A stretch of DNA of 64,000 nucleotides from Bradyrhizobium aeschynomenes (GCF_013178945.1 NZ_JABFDM010000002.1:868001-932000); one strand, 5' to 3'; numbered from the stretch's first letter, positions 54,367-62,959 are shown. Numbers and translations are program-made. Notes: generated by a model not told the origin, from the letters alone.

Positions 54367-54583
54367 CCTGCGGGGCACTGCTCTCGCGTTCGACAATCGC
54401 AGTTTTGCGCTCGCCTGTCTCTACGCCGTCATGGCCGGGCTTGTCCCGGCCATCCACGTCGTACGGCATGCTGGGAGCGACGTGGATGCCCGGGACGAGC
54501 CCGGGCATGACGGAGTATAAAGTTGGCAGGATCGTTCGCCGGTACGGCTGCGTGTCTGAAATGCCATAGCCCTGCCCTGCAGG
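54367..54583. mobile_element. MITE-like element, copy 2
   Basis: Shares with copy 1 (17508-17700) the palindromic core ATGGCCGGGCTTGTCCCGG / GCCCGGGACGAGCCCGGGC and flanking sequence. The right end, read in reverse, is GGCAGGGCTATGGCATT, almost identical to the left end of copy 1. The left end is degenerate. It sits between the lig promoter region and the LysR gene. Confidence 0.7.
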
Positions 54584-54616
54584 GAAGAGTAGCACCGTTG
54601 CGTAGCGCAGCGCCGT

Positions 54617-55516
54617 CTACCGCGGTAGCTTCTTGATCAGTGCTGTCGCCAGCTTCATCGTCTGCTGCGCCAGCGGCGTCGGCCGCTTGTGCGCCGAGGT
54701 GACGAAGCACAGCACGCTGGTCGGCGCGGGCTCGGTCAGCGGACGGATGGCAAGCTCCCCCGCCCGCCCCGAAGCGGCGACGCCACTCGGCGTCAGCACG
54801 GCATGGCCATAGCCCGCACAGACGAGATCGATGATCGAGGGCACGCTCGACACCTCCCAGGCGATGTCGAGCTTGATGCCGGCGAGCGCGGCCTGCGTCT
54901 CCAAGAGCCGCCGCATCGCATGCACTCGCTCCGGCATGATCAGGCTGTAGCGCGACAGCTCGGCCATCGGCAGCGGCGCGGTGATGCGGCGCTTGCCCTT
55001 CGGCGCGTGGCTGACCAGCGCCAGCGGCTCCTGCAGCACCGGCGTGATCTCGATGCCGGCCTGGGCCTCCGGATTATAGACCATTCCGACGTCGATGCGG
55101 CCAGTGGTGATCCACTCGACGACATGCGTCGACAGGCCCTCGACCACGGCGAGCCGCGCCGCCGGATATTCCTTCCGGAAGCGGTCGATCAGCGGCAAGG
55201 TCAATTGCCGCGCAATGCTCGGCGGCAGGCCGATGGTGACGCGGCCGACCGGCGCGTCGCGGCTGGCGCCGAGATCCGCGCGCGCATGCGCCACCAGCTG
55301 CAACACGCCAACGCTGTGGTCGAGCAGCCGCTTGCCGGCTTCAGTCAACGCAACGCCGCGGCCGTTGCGCGCGAACAGCTGCTGCTTCAATTCGGACTCC
55401 AGCGCCCGCACCTGCCGCGACAGCGCCGGCTGCGCCACGTCGAGTACCGACGCCGCCTTGCTGAATGAGCCGAGCTCGGCGACCTGGACGAAATATTCGA
55501 GCTGCTTGAGGTTCAT
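54617..55516 (-). CDS. LysR family regulator upstream of the lig operon
   Basis: A 299-residue LysR-type regulator. HTH: MNLKQLEYFVQVAELGSFSKAASVLDVAQPALSRQVRALE, followed by an effector domain with VGRVTIGLPPSIARQLTLPL. This opening resembles the Nac/CynR-like branch rather than the PcaQ branch. The gene is read in the same direction as the lig operon, 513 bp before it, and is the best candidate for its activator. The ATG at 55516 begins the conserved domain; an upstream frame to 55564 adds unrelated residues. Confidence 0.87.
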   Translation of the reverse strand: MNLKQLEYFVQVAELGSFSKAASVLDVAQPALSRQVRALESELKQQLFARNGRGVALTEAGKRLLDHSVGVLQLVAHARADLGASRDAPVGRVTIGLPPSIARQLTLPLIDRFRKEYPAARLAVVEGLSTHVVEWITTGRIDVGMVYNPEAQAGIEITPVLQEPLALVSHAPKGKRRITAPLPMAELSRYSLIMPERVHAMRRLLETQAALAGIKLDIAWEVSSVPSIIDLVCAGYGHAVLTPSGVAASGRAGELAIRPLTEPAPTSVLCFVTSAHKRPTPLAQQTMKLATALIKKLPR

Positions 55517-55587
55517 GGGCAGACCCGCGCCTCCGAGCCGCGCGACGCAACGTCCGATCGACACACTGGACGCAACCTCTGAGGCCC

Positions 55588-55775
55588 AGCGGCAGCGCTA
55601 TGGCGTTCGACGGTCGGGGTTTTGCGCCTGCCTGCCTCCGCGCCGTCATGGCCGGGCTTGTCCCGGCCATCCACGTCGTTCGGCAAGCTGGGAACCACGT
55701 GGATGCCCGGGACAAGCCCGGGCATGACGGAGTAACTAACGGGCACGATCGTTCGTCGCGACAGCCCCGCATTGC
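55588..55775. mobile_element. MITE-like element, copy 3
   Basis: Contains the same palindromic core as copies 1 and 2 (CATGGCCGGGCTTGTCCCGG and CCCGGGACAAGCCCGGGC). Its left end GGCAGCGCTATGGCGTT matches the terminal consensus of the other copies with few changes; the right end is degenerate. Boundaries are approximate. Confidence 0.7.
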
Positions 55776-55855
55776 TTGCTAAAAAAGAAGTAATCCGGGT
55801 GAGGGAGTAGAGGTCTCGACGCAGACACTTCCCGTGCGGTCGCCCCTCACCCCAC

Positions 55856-55883
55856 CCCTCTCCCCGTAAGGACGGGGAGAGGG
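55856..55883. repeat. Dispersed hairpin repeat, CCCTCTCCCCGT stem, second copy
   Basis: CCCTCTCCCCGT and its exact complement with a 4-base loop AAGG, the same 12-bp stem as at 12345-12373. It lies 47 bp beyond the tspO stop on the minus strand and may influence its 3' end; no U tract follows. Confidence 0.8.
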
Positions 55884-55930
55884 AGCGCACGGGCGTCTGC
55901 GTCTGACAGCGAGCTTCCATCAGCCTCATC

Positions 55931-56386
55931 TCAATTCAGCACGTTCACCGAAAAATTCAGCACCGACGCGAACGCGACCCAGCACGCGTAGGGCACGAAC
56001 AGCAGCGCCGCGATGCGGTCCGCGCGCCACTGCATCACGATGAACGTCACGATCAGTACGAACATGCTGACGATGATCGCGAACGCGACCCACATCAGAT
56101 GCGCGGTGAAGAACACCGGCGACCAGGCGAAGTTCAGCACCAGCTGGCCCCACCACACCTGCATCACGGCGCCGCTCTCGACCCGCTCATAGGTGCGCCA
56201 GCCGGCCACCGCGACCAGGATGTAGATCACCGTCCAGGCGATCGGAAACAGCCAGCCGGGCGGCGTGAACCAGGGCTTGTTGAGCGAGCCGTACCAGGCC
56301 CCGGGCATGTTGGAGGCGCCGATGATCCAGCCGCCTCCGACCACGAGGACCAGGAGGACCAGGAGATGCAGGATGGATCGGTTCAT
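55931..56386 (-). CDS. tspO: TspO/MBR family tryptophan-rich sensory protein
   Basis: A 151-residue integral membrane protein with five hydrophobic helices and the tryptophan-rich pattern of TspO: MPGAWYGSLNKPWFTPPGWLFPIAWTVIYILVA, then VWWGQLVLNFAWSPVFF and MQWRADRIAALLFVPYACWVAFASVLN. TspO binds porphyrins and, in Rhodobacter, tunes pigment gene expression to oxygen. No tetrapyrrole genes are visible nearby. The ATG at 56386 (MNRSILH) fits the family start; longer frames do not. Confidence 0.93.
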   Translation of the reverse strand: MNRSILHLLVLLVLVVGGGWIIGASNMPGAWYGSLNKPWFTPPGWLFPIAWTVIYILVAVAGWRTYERVESGAVMQVWWGQLVLNFAWSPVFFTAHLMWVAFAIIVSMFVLIVTFIVMQWRADRIAALLFVPYACWVAFASVLNFSVNVLN

Positions 56387-56620
56387 ATTCCGCTCGGCGT
56401 GATTTTCGGGAGAAGGTTCTCGGCTGGTCCGCTGGCGACCGGCAGCCATGCGGCCGAGACACCCACGCGCGCACTGGACAGGGCCGCCCTCTGCGCGTAG
56501 CCAGGACATAACACAATGCGAGGAAAAGTCAGGGTTTTCCCCTGGCGCCAACGTCCAGGGACCGGGAACGCCGATCAATTCAGCGCCGGGGTCCTGATAC
56601 CAGGAAACGGAGCTTTCTCA

Positions 56621-57580
56621 GTGGCTGATTCCCCGGCCCCCTCCTCAGCCATCGCCTCGATCACGGCCGTCGAAGCCGGCCTCGCCGCGCAGGGCTATAT
56701 CGCCAGCCGCCAGATCGCGACCGCGGTCTATCTGTCGCAGGCCATCGACAAGCCGATCCTGGTCGAGGGTCCCGCCGGCGTCGGCAAGACCGAGCTTGCC
56801 AAGGCGATCGCCGCCTGGCGCGGCCTGAAGATGATCCGGCTGCAGTGCTATGAGGGGCTCGACGAGGCAAAGGCGCTGTACGAGTGGAAATACGCCAAGC
56901 AGCTGCTCTACACCCAGATCCTCAAGGACAAGCTCGGCGAGGTGCTCGGCGGCGCCCAGACATTGCACGCGGCGCTCGGCCAGCTGCATGATTTCGGCGA
57001 CGTGTTCTTCTCCAAGGAATTCGTCGAGCCGCGGCCGCTGCTGCAGGCCCTGCTCGAGCCCGATGGCTGCGTGCTCTTGATCGACGAGATCGACAAGTCG
57101 GACGCCGAGTTCGAATCGCTGCTGCTCGAAATCCTCTCCGACTTCCAGGTCACGATCCCCGAGCTCGGCAGCATCGCCGCCGCCAAGCCGCCGACGGTGA
57201 TCCTGACCTCCAACTCCGAGCGCAATCTGGGCGACGCGCTGAAGCGGCGCTGCCTGCATCTGCATATCGGCTTCCCCGAGCAGAAACTGGAGGAGCGGAT
57301 CGTCGAGAGCCGCGTGCCCGGCATCTCGCAGACGCTACGCCGCCAGCTCGTGGCCTTCATCCACGACATCCGCACCCTCGACCTGAAGAAGCAGCCGTCC
57401 GTCAGCGAGACCATCGATTGGGCCCGCGTGCTGGTGCTGCTGCAGTCCGCCGAGCTCGGCCACGAGGTCGTCAAGGACACCCTCAACGTGCTCTTGAAAT
57501 ACGAGTCGGACATCGAGGTGGCACTGCCGCAGGTGACGACCTTCGTCGCCAAGGCGCAGCGCCAGAACATCTTCGGGTAG
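56621..57580 (+). CDS. MoxR-type AAA+ ATPase, CoxD-like
   Basis: A 319-residue AAA+ ATPase. Walker A is GPAGVGKTE at residues 50-58, Walker B is CVLLIDEIDKSD near 150, sensor 1 is VILTSNSERNLGDALKRRCLHL near 190. MoxR proteins act as chaperones that insert metals or mature enzyme complexes, usually with a VWA partner; CoxD does so for CO dehydrogenase. The GTG start at 56621 follows GGAG by 8 bases; an upstream frame to 56516 is not conserved in character. The VWA gene begins 5 bp after the stop, so they form an operon. Confidence 0.9.
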   Translation: MADSPAPSSAIASITAVEAGLAAQGYIASRQIATAVYLSQAIDKPILVEGPAGVGKTELAKAIAAWRGLKMIRLQCYEGLDEAKALYEWKYAKQLLYTQILKDKLGEVLGGAQTLHAALGQLHDFGDVFFSKEFVEPRPLLQALLEPDGCVLLIDEIDKSDAEFESLLLEILSDFQVTIPELGSIAAAKPPTVILTSNSERNLGDALKRRCLHLHIGFPEQKLEERIVESRVPGISQTLRRQLVAFIHDIRTLDLKKQPSVSETIDWARVLVLLQSAELGHEVVKDTLNVLLKYESDIEVALPQVTTFVAKAQRQNIFG

Positions 57581-57585
57581 GCGTC

Positions 57586-58956
57586 ATGCAGGAGAACCTG
57601 CATCGGTTCTTCCGGGCGGCGCGCGGCGCCGGCGTCCACGTCTCGCCGGCCGAGAGCATCGACGCGATGCGCGCGGTGGCGAGCGTCGGGGTCGCCGATC
57701 GCACCGTGCTGCGTGACAGCCTGCTGCTGACGCTCGCCAAGAGCGAGGACGAGAAGAAGGCGCTCGGCGCCTGCTTCGATCTGTTCTTCGCCCATGTCGA
57801 TCCGGCGCAGGCCGAAGCCAGTGACGAGGCGCAGGACGCGGCGTCGAACGAGGCCCAGGCTGCTCCGCCATCGGGACAGCCAAGCGATGCCGACACGAGC
57901 GCCGAACTCGGCCCCCTCGCCCAGATGCTGCTGGCGCAGAACACCGCCGACGTCTCGGCCGCCATCGCCAACGCCTCCAGCGCCGTCGGCCTGTCGGAGA
58001 TCCGCTACTTCACCCAGCGCGGCCTGTACTCCAGCCGCATGCTGGAGACGATGGGCATCCAGCGGCTGCGAGATGATCTGGACAGGCTGACGGAGACCAA
58101 CCCGGGGCTGGCCGAACGACTGCAGGCCGGCCTCGACGGCTTGCGCGACACCGTGCGCGATGCGGTCGCCCAGGCGCTGGCGCTGTACGGCCGGGAGGAA
58201 ACCGAGAACCTGCGCCATGAGATCCTGCGCAACGCGCAGCTGTCGCGGATCGAGCCACGCCAGGTCGAGGCGATGCGAGCGCTGATCCGGCAGATCGCCC
58301 GCCGCCTGCGCGAGCGCTACAGCAAGCCCCGCAAGCGCCAGCGCCGCGGCCATCTCGACGTCCGCCGCACGCTCCGCCGCAACGCCGCCTGGGGCAGCGT
58401 CCCCTTCCTCACCGCCTGGAAGCGGAAGCATCGCGACCGCCCGAAAATCGTGGCGCTGTGCGACGTCTCCGGCTCGGTCGCCCGCGTCTCGGATTTCTTC
58501 CTGCTGCTGATCCACAGCCTGCACGACGTCGTCAGCGACGTCCGCTCGTTCGCCTTCTCCGGTCATCTGATCGAGGTCAGCGAGATCCTGGAGCAGAAGC
58601 CCGCCGAGGAGGCGATGGCCGAGATCATGCACAAGGTCGGCTTCGGCTCGTCCGATTACGGCTCGTCGCTGGTGGATTTCGAGAAGCAGTTCATGGCCTC
58701 GGTGACGCCGCAGACCACCGTGATCGTGCTCGGCGACGCCCGCAGCAACAAGCTAGACCCGCGCGCGGATATCCTGAAAGCCATCTCCGAACGCGCCAAG
58801 CGCGTGGTCTGGCTCAATCCGGAAGGACGCGTCACCTGGGGCTGGGGCGACTCCGAAATGCCGCGCTACCAGACCTTCTGCAACGTGGTGCGGCCCTGCG
58901 CGACCGCCCAGCAGCTCGAGCGCGCGGTCAGCGACATCGTGTCGGCGTATCAGTAG
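57586..58956 (+). CDS. VWA domain protein, CoxE-like
   Basis: A 456-residue protein of the CoxE/VWA family. A helical N-terminal half contains an acidic Ala/Glu-rich linker (about residues 80-110), then a basic stretch (SKPRKRQRRGHLDVRRTLRR) before the VWA domain, which begins IVALCDVSGSVARVSDFF with the MIDAS DxSxS motif near residue 292. The C-terminus has VVWLNPEGRVTWGWGDSEMPRY, typical of CoxE. It partners the preceding MoxR ATPase. No molybdenum hydroxylase genes lie in the window, so the client is unknown. Confidence 0.9.
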   Translation: MQENLHRFFRAARGAGVHVSPAESIDAMRAVASVGVADRTVLRDSLLLTLAKSEDEKKALGACFDLFFAHVDPAQAEASDEAQDAASNEAQAAPPSGQPSDADTSAELGPLAQMLLAQNTADVSAAIANASSAVGLSEIRYFTQRGLYSSRMLETMGIQRLRDDLDRLTETNPGLAERLQAGLDGLRDTVRDAVAQALALYGREETENLRHEILRNAQLSRIEPRQVEAMRALIRQIARRLRERYSKPRKRQRRGHLDVRRTLRRNAAWGSVPFLTAWKRKHRDRPKIVALCDVSGSVARVSDFFLLLIHSLHDVVSDVRSFAFSGHLIEVSEILEQKPAEEAMAEIMHKVGFGSSDYGSSLVDFEKQFMASVTPQTTVIVLGDARSNKLDPRADILKAISERAKRVVWLNPEGRVTWGWGDSEMPRYQTFCNVVRPCATAQQLERAVSDIVSAYQ

Positions 58957-59064
58957 CACCCCGCTCCCGCTCTTCACTACGAGCGCGGCGAATAAATGAA
59001 CATTCTTCTTGCTACAAACTAAGCACTATTTACTTCTTGCGACCGGCGCGATGCAAATGACTGC

Positions 59065-59221
59065 GCCCTCTCCCCTTATGGGAGAGGGCATGTAGGACAG
59101 CGCTGCAAGTTCGCTCTGGTGAGGGGTATCTCTCCACGAGCGTGAGTCGCGGAGAGATACCCCTCACCCAAGCGAGCGTTTGGATGGGCCGGCGATGCCC
59201 TCTCCCACAAGGGGAGAGGGC
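59065..59221. repeat. Nested inverted repeat of the CCCTCTCCCC family with an 18-bp inner stem
   Basis: Outer hairpins GCCCTCTCCC...GGGAGAGGGC lie at 59065-59089 and 59197-59221 in mirror orientation. Between them an inner perfect 18-bp inverted repeat (59118-59135 and 59151-59168, GGTGAGGGGTATCTCTCC and complement) has a 15-base loop. Compare 42287-42398. It falls between the VWA gene and a small hypothetical gene, which are convergent. Confidence 0.85.
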
Positions 59222-59313
59222 ATAGTCATTTACACCGCGTTCATGGTCGATCGTGCAAGCACTGCGGCGACCAGCCCAATGATTGCGCCACCACGGCACG
59301 ACCGATCGTGAGG

Positions 59314-59589
59314 CTACCGTCCCCCCGCCGCGCGCTTCAACAATGCCGCGCGCTGCTGGTCCGAAAAACTCACGCCCGATTTTTTCTCCACCACCTTCAC
59401 CGCCCACGACCGCATCGGATCGTCGTCCACCCGCGCCGGCTCGCGCAGGATGGCGACGCCGATCTCGAGCATTTTGGCATCCGCCTGATGCTCGATGCCG
59501 CCGCCTGCGGTGCTCGCCAACGCCAACGCGCCGGCTGCGGCGCCGATAGCGGCCGCCAAGGCCGTCGTCACGAAGAGTTTCCAGTCCAA
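59314..59589 (-). CDS. Small membrane-anchored hypothetical protein
   Basis: A 91-residue frame starting with TTG: a short polar start, then a hydrophobic Ala/Gly-rich helix (FVTTALAAAIGAAAGALALAS) and a polar domain with HQADAKMLEIGVAILREPA and KSGVSFSDQQRAALLKRAA. AGGGGGCGG lies just before the TTG. It looks like a real single-pass protein; function unknown. The middle motif (AKMLEIGVAILRE) recurs in small rhizobial membrane proteins as I recall. Confidence 0.65.
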   Translation of the reverse strand: MDWKLFVTTALAAAIGAAAGALALASTAGGGIEHQADAKMLEIGVAILREPARVDDDPMRSWAVKVVEKKSGVSFSDQQRAALLKRAAGGR

Positions 59590-60060
59590 GTCCGCCCCCT
59601 GCTCTTACTGCCATTGCGCGGCCACGTTCGAACAGCTTGTTGTCTGCGGCATGGCGATCCTACGTCCGCCGTTCGGCGGCACGCTCATCCGTCGACCACA
59701 TTCGTTCGATGCACGAATGCCGTGACCCATCCGTGTGTGATGTCATATGTGACTGCCCGTCGCGTTAGGATGTCGCAGACATCAGGCCTTGTGCCGTCGG
59801 GCAAATCAGCACGATGCTTACGCCCAACCTGCCTCGGCGAAGAGGGGCGTACGCGTCGTCACGATACGTGGGGCAGGCCGCGGTGGACGCTGTTGCATCA
59901 TGCGCTTGTTGCGCAGACGAGTGATGTAGCGCGTACGGTGAAGTCGTGATGTCCTGATACCCCGACGCTGGTATCAAGGTCGAGAGAGACGAATGCTCCG
60001 ACCGATGGTGGCCAAAACGCCCGGCGCACCAGGGAGACCACGTATAAGCCGTCAAACATC
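59590..60060. other. Non-coding stretch, probably repeat-derived
   Basis: Open frames cross it on both strands, but none has a ribosome site or known domain. One frame (minus strand, about 59765-60148) contains PAFPARCLTAYTWSPWCAG, a string I recognise as a recurring spurious translation in Bradyrhizobium annotations, which suggests that the segment from about 59770 belongs to a multicopy non-coding repeat. That recognition is from memory. Confidence 0.45.
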
Positions 60061-60164
60061 GCGCAGGGAAGGCCGGCATGTTCGGCCCACCTGTGGTTCC
60101 TACCCCGTGCATTTTCTGTCGCACGGGGGCCGCGGGTGTGGTGGACACCCGGCCTTCCCTGCGC
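60061..60164. repeat. Multi-hairpin element with 16-bp closing stem
   Basis: GCGCAGGGAAGGCCGG (60061-60076) pairs perfectly with 60149-60164. Inside are a hairpin CCCCGTGC / GCACGGGG with a 10-base loop (60103-60128) and a small one GGGTGT / ACACCC with a 5-base loop (60134-60150). The layout is that of a structured RNA or a transposable palindromic repeat. Nothing indicates a known RNA family. Confidence 0.7.
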
Positions 60165-60299
60165 CCTCGATTCTACCGAGGGTGATCGACCAGCAAAGCT
60201 CGGACGCGTCAGCGCCGCGAGAACGCGTAAGTTCACGCCCGATCGACGTGAAGAACGCCTGAGGAGAAGCGGATGCACGCGCCCGCGCGCAATCGCGAT

Positions 60300-60614
60300 C
60301 TAGCCCCGCGTAGCCCGATCCGGTCGGCCATTCACCGGCGACGCATCCGCATCCATGAACCGGCGCTGATGGGCTGCGATGGCGAGATTGGCCATCCTGA
60401 GCCGGTTGGTCTGGCCGCAATCGACCATCCGCGAGATCTCGGTCGCCAGGAACTGATAGGTCTCGAACTCGTCGCGGACGGCGCCGGTGCGCCAGAGAAA
60501 GTCGAGCGCGATGTCGTAGGCCTCGGCGGCCGCAGGCTGTCGGAAGTCACTGAAGATCAAGCGTCCCATCGAGGAGAAGGCGCGGAGGCGAGTCCGGTTC
60601 CTATAACGGGACAT
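60300..60614 (-). CDS. Hypothetical protein
   Basis: A 104-residue frame starting ATG at 60614: a basic start, then FRQPAAAEAYDIALDFLWRTGAVRDEFETYQFLATEISRMVDCGQ and LRMANLAIAAHQRRF. The composition and predicted helices are protein-like, and the pattern resembles small conserved hypothetical proteins of Bradyrhizobium. No function. Downstream of RidA on the same strand with 30 bp between, so it may be the last gene of that operon. Confidence 0.6.
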   Translation of the reverse strand: MSRYRNRTRLRAFSSMGRLIFSDFRQPAAAEAYDIALDFLWRTGAVRDEFETYQFLATEISRMVDCGQTNRLRMANLAIAAHQRRFMDADASPVNGRPDRATRG

Positions 60615-60644
60615 GATTTCGCGACCACCGTGGCAGCATGGCCC

Positions 60645-61088
60645 TCAGCGCGGCACCACCGCGGTGGCCTCGATCTCCACCCGTGCCGTCTTCTCCACCA
60701 GCCTGACGACCTGCACCAGCGCCATGGCCGGATAGTGGCTGCCGAAGATCTCGCGATAGATCTTCCCAAGCTCCCTCAGATTGCCGAGATACTCATCCAT
60801 ATCGACGACATACCAAGTCAGCCGCACCAGGTGCTCTGGACGCGCATTCCCTTCGGCCAGGATCGTGGCAATGTTCTGGAGCGCCTGCCGGACCTGCGCG
60901 ACGAAGCCGTCGGCGAGCTTCTCCTGCTCGTCCCAGCCGATGACACCGCCGGTGACGACGATTCGCCCTTCCGCACTGATGCCGTTGGCATAGCCCTTCG
61001 GCATCGGCCAGCCGCTCGGCTGCAGCATGCGCAGGTTCGCATCATCCTGCTTCACCACGGCGAGCGTGGGCGCTTTGGTCGTGCTCAC
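60645..61088 (-). CDS. RidA family enamine/imine deaminase
   Basis: A 147-residue member of the RidA/YjgF family. The conserved substrate arginine is in ALVQVVRLVEKTARVEIEATAVV together with the later glutamate of VEIEA, so deaminase-competent residues are kept. GTG start with AAGGAGAGA upstream. It lies 21 bp after the CoA-ligase gene on the same strand. RidA enzymes hydrolyse reactive enamines and imines to ketones; a link to 2-aminobenzoate degradation is plausible because that route forms an enamine intermediate. Confidence 0.88.
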   Translation of the reverse strand: MSTTKAPTLAVVKQDDANLRMLQPSGWPMPKGYANGISAEGRIVVTGGVIGWDEQEKLADGFVAQVRQALQNIATILAEGNARPEHLVRLTWYVVDMDEYLGNLRELGKIYREIFGSHYPAMALVQVVRLVEKTARVEIEATAVVPR

Positions 61089-61109
61089 GAACGTCTCTCC
61101 TTGTCTCTG

Positions 61110-62795
61110 CTACGCGGCCGTGCCCGAAGCGGCGGCCGCGGCCTGCGCGATCTGCCGCAGGGCGAACCGCTTCAGCTTGCCGGTCTCGGTCTTGGGCAGC
61201 TGCGTAACGAACTCGATCGCGCGCGGGTATTTGTACGGCGCGATCTCGCGTTTGACATGCTCCTGCAGCTCAGACACGAGCGCCGGCGTGCCCTCCGCTC
61301 CGGGCGCCAGCACGACATAGGCCTTCACGACCATGCCGCGAGCTTCGTCGGGGGCGCCCACCACGCCGCACTCGGCGACGGCCGGATGGGTCAGCAGCGA
61401 CGCCTCGACATCGGTGCCGGCAATGTTGTAGCCCGACGACACGATCATGTCGTCGGAGCGGGACTGGTACCAGAAGTAGCCGTCCTCATCCATCACATAG
61501 GTATCGCCGGTGACGTTCCAGCCGTTCTGGACATATTTGCGCTGGCGCTCGTCGGCGAGATAGCGGCAGCCGGTCGGACCGCGCACCGCGAGCCGCCCCA
61601 TCGTGCCCGGCGGCACGTCGCGGCCCTCGTCGTCGACGATCTTGGCCTCGTAGCCCGGCACCGGCTTGCCGGTGGCACCGGGACGGATCTCGTCCTCGAC
61701 GGCGCTGATGAAGATATGCAGCATTTCGGTGGAGCCGATGCCGTCCATGAGCTTCAGCCCGGTCGCCTTCAGCCAGGCATCGAAGGTCGGTTTCGGCAGG
61801 GTCTCGCCGGCGGAGACGCATTTGCGCAGCGAGGAGATGTCGCGGCCTTCGAGCTTGCCCAGCATCGCGCGATAGGCGGTCGGGGCGGTGAAGCAGATCG
61901 TGGCCTTGTACCGCTCGATCGCGGCCAGCAGATCGTCCGGGGTCGTCTTCTCGAGCACGACATAGGACGCGCCGATATGCATCGGGAACAGCACGCCGCC
62001 GAATCCGAAGGTGAAGGCGAGCGGCGCGGTGCCGATGAAGCGGTCGCTCTGGCTGGCGCGCAGCACGTTCCGGGCGTAGCCGTCGCACACCGCGAGCATG
62101 TCGCGGTGGAAGTGCATCGTGCCCTTGGGATCGCCGGTCGTGCCCGACGTGAAGGCGATCAGGCAGAGATCGTCGGAAGCCGTGTCGACCGCGGTGAACT
62201 CAGGACTGGCATCGGCGATCAGCGCCTCCAGCGAGTCGGGCTGTCCATTGCCCCAATACACGATCTGCTTCAGCGCCGACGCAACCGCGCGGGTCTTTTC
62301 CATCTCGTCGGCCAGCTTGCCGTCGCACAGCGCCAGCGCGATCTGCGCCTTCTGGATCGGATACGACAATTCCTTGGCGCGCAGCAGCGGCATGGTCGCG
62401 ACCACGATGCCGCCGGCCTTGATCGCGGCAAGATAGGTCGCGACCATCATCGGGTTGTTGGCCGAGCGCAGCAGCACGCGGCCGCCGGGCACGAGGCCGA
62501 GCTTGCCGACCAGCACGTTGGCGATCTTGTTCACCAACACCTGCAGCTCACGATACGTGTAGCTGACCTCGGTGCTGATGATGCAGGGCGTATCGCCCCG
62601 CCCCTCCTCGATCCAGCGGTCGAGAAAGTGCGTGACGCAGTTCAGCCGCGGCGGATACCGGAGTTCGGGCCTGCTGAACACGAAGTCGGGCCACAGCTCA
62701 CGCGGCGGCAGATTGTCCTGGGCAAAGGTGTCGACGTGGGCGCTATGCGCCTGCGCGCCGGCGCTTTCGGGCTGAACCTTGGCGGCAGTGGCCAT
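61110..62795 (-). CDS. Aromatic acid-CoA ligase (2-aminobenzoate/benzoate-CoA ligase type)
   Basis: A 561-residue ANL-superfamily ligase. The phosphate loop is LIAFTSGTTGDPKGTMHFHRD near residue 215, the A5 region MDGIGSTEMLHIFISA near 355, A7 WNVTGDTYVMDEDGYFWYQSRSDDMIVSSGYN near 440 and the catalytic lysine in KTETGKLKRFALR near 545. These, with the FVFSRPELRYP opening, fit the 2-aminobenzoate/benzoate-CoA ligase group. It activates an aromatic carboxylate with ATP and CoA. AGGAG precedes the ATG at 62795. RidA follows; a MarR gene and an ABC binding protein lie upstream. Confidence 0.88.
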   Translation of the reverse strand: MATAAKVQPESAGAQAHSAHVDTFAQDNLPPRELWPDFVFSRPELRYPPRLNCVTHFLDRWIEEGRGDTPCIISTEVSYTYRELQVLVNKIANVLVGKLGLVPGGRVLLRSANNPMMVATYLAAIKAGGIVVATMPLLRAKELSYPIQKAQIALALCDGKLADEMEKTRAVASALKQIVYWGNGQPDSLEALIADASPEFTAVDTASDDLCLIAFTSGTTGDPKGTMHFHRDMLAVCDGYARNVLRASQSDRFIGTAPLAFTFGFGGVLFPMHIGASYVVLEKTTPDDLLAAIERYKATICFTAPTAYRAMLGKLEGRDISSLRKCVSAGETLPKPTFDAWLKATGLKLMDGIGSTEMLHIFISAVEDEIRPGATGKPVPGYEAKIVDDEGRDVPPGTMGRLAVRGPTGCRYLADERQRKYVQNGWNVTGDTYVMDEDGYFWYQSRSDDMIVSSGYNIAGTDVEASLLTHPAVAECGVVGAPDEARGMVVKAYVVLAPGAEGTPALVSELQEHVKREIAPYKYPRAIEFVTQLPKTETGKLKRFALRQIAQAAAAASGTAA

Positions 62796-62840
62796 CACAC
62801 GCTCCTGTCTAAGGGGAAGAACGCCCGGCACGTTTCAGTC

Positions 62841-62860
62841 CTAAACATTTTAGACTTAAA
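62841..62860. promoter_or_regulatory. Candidate MarR operator upstream of the CoA-ligase gene
   Basis: CTAAACATTTTAG (62841-62853) has perfect 5-bp arms and is followed by an overlapping TTTAGACTTAAA in a short AT-rich island, 46 bp upstream of the ligase start. The adjacent MarR gene makes this a reasonable operator candidate; binding is not shown. Confidence 0.45.
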
Positions 62861-62959
62861 ACATCTCGACGCAAGAGCGGACAAGAGCCGAACATTGTGC
62901 AGTGCCCGCAAATTGTTTGAGCGGTTGCCGCACACGGCGGCGGCACTGTCCCTCCGGCC

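Noticed and set aside
59765..60148. A 127-codon minus-strand frame as a gene
   Set aside because: It overlaps a strong palindromic repeat and matches, from memory, a string recurring as spurious protein in Bradyrhizobium; no ribosome site.
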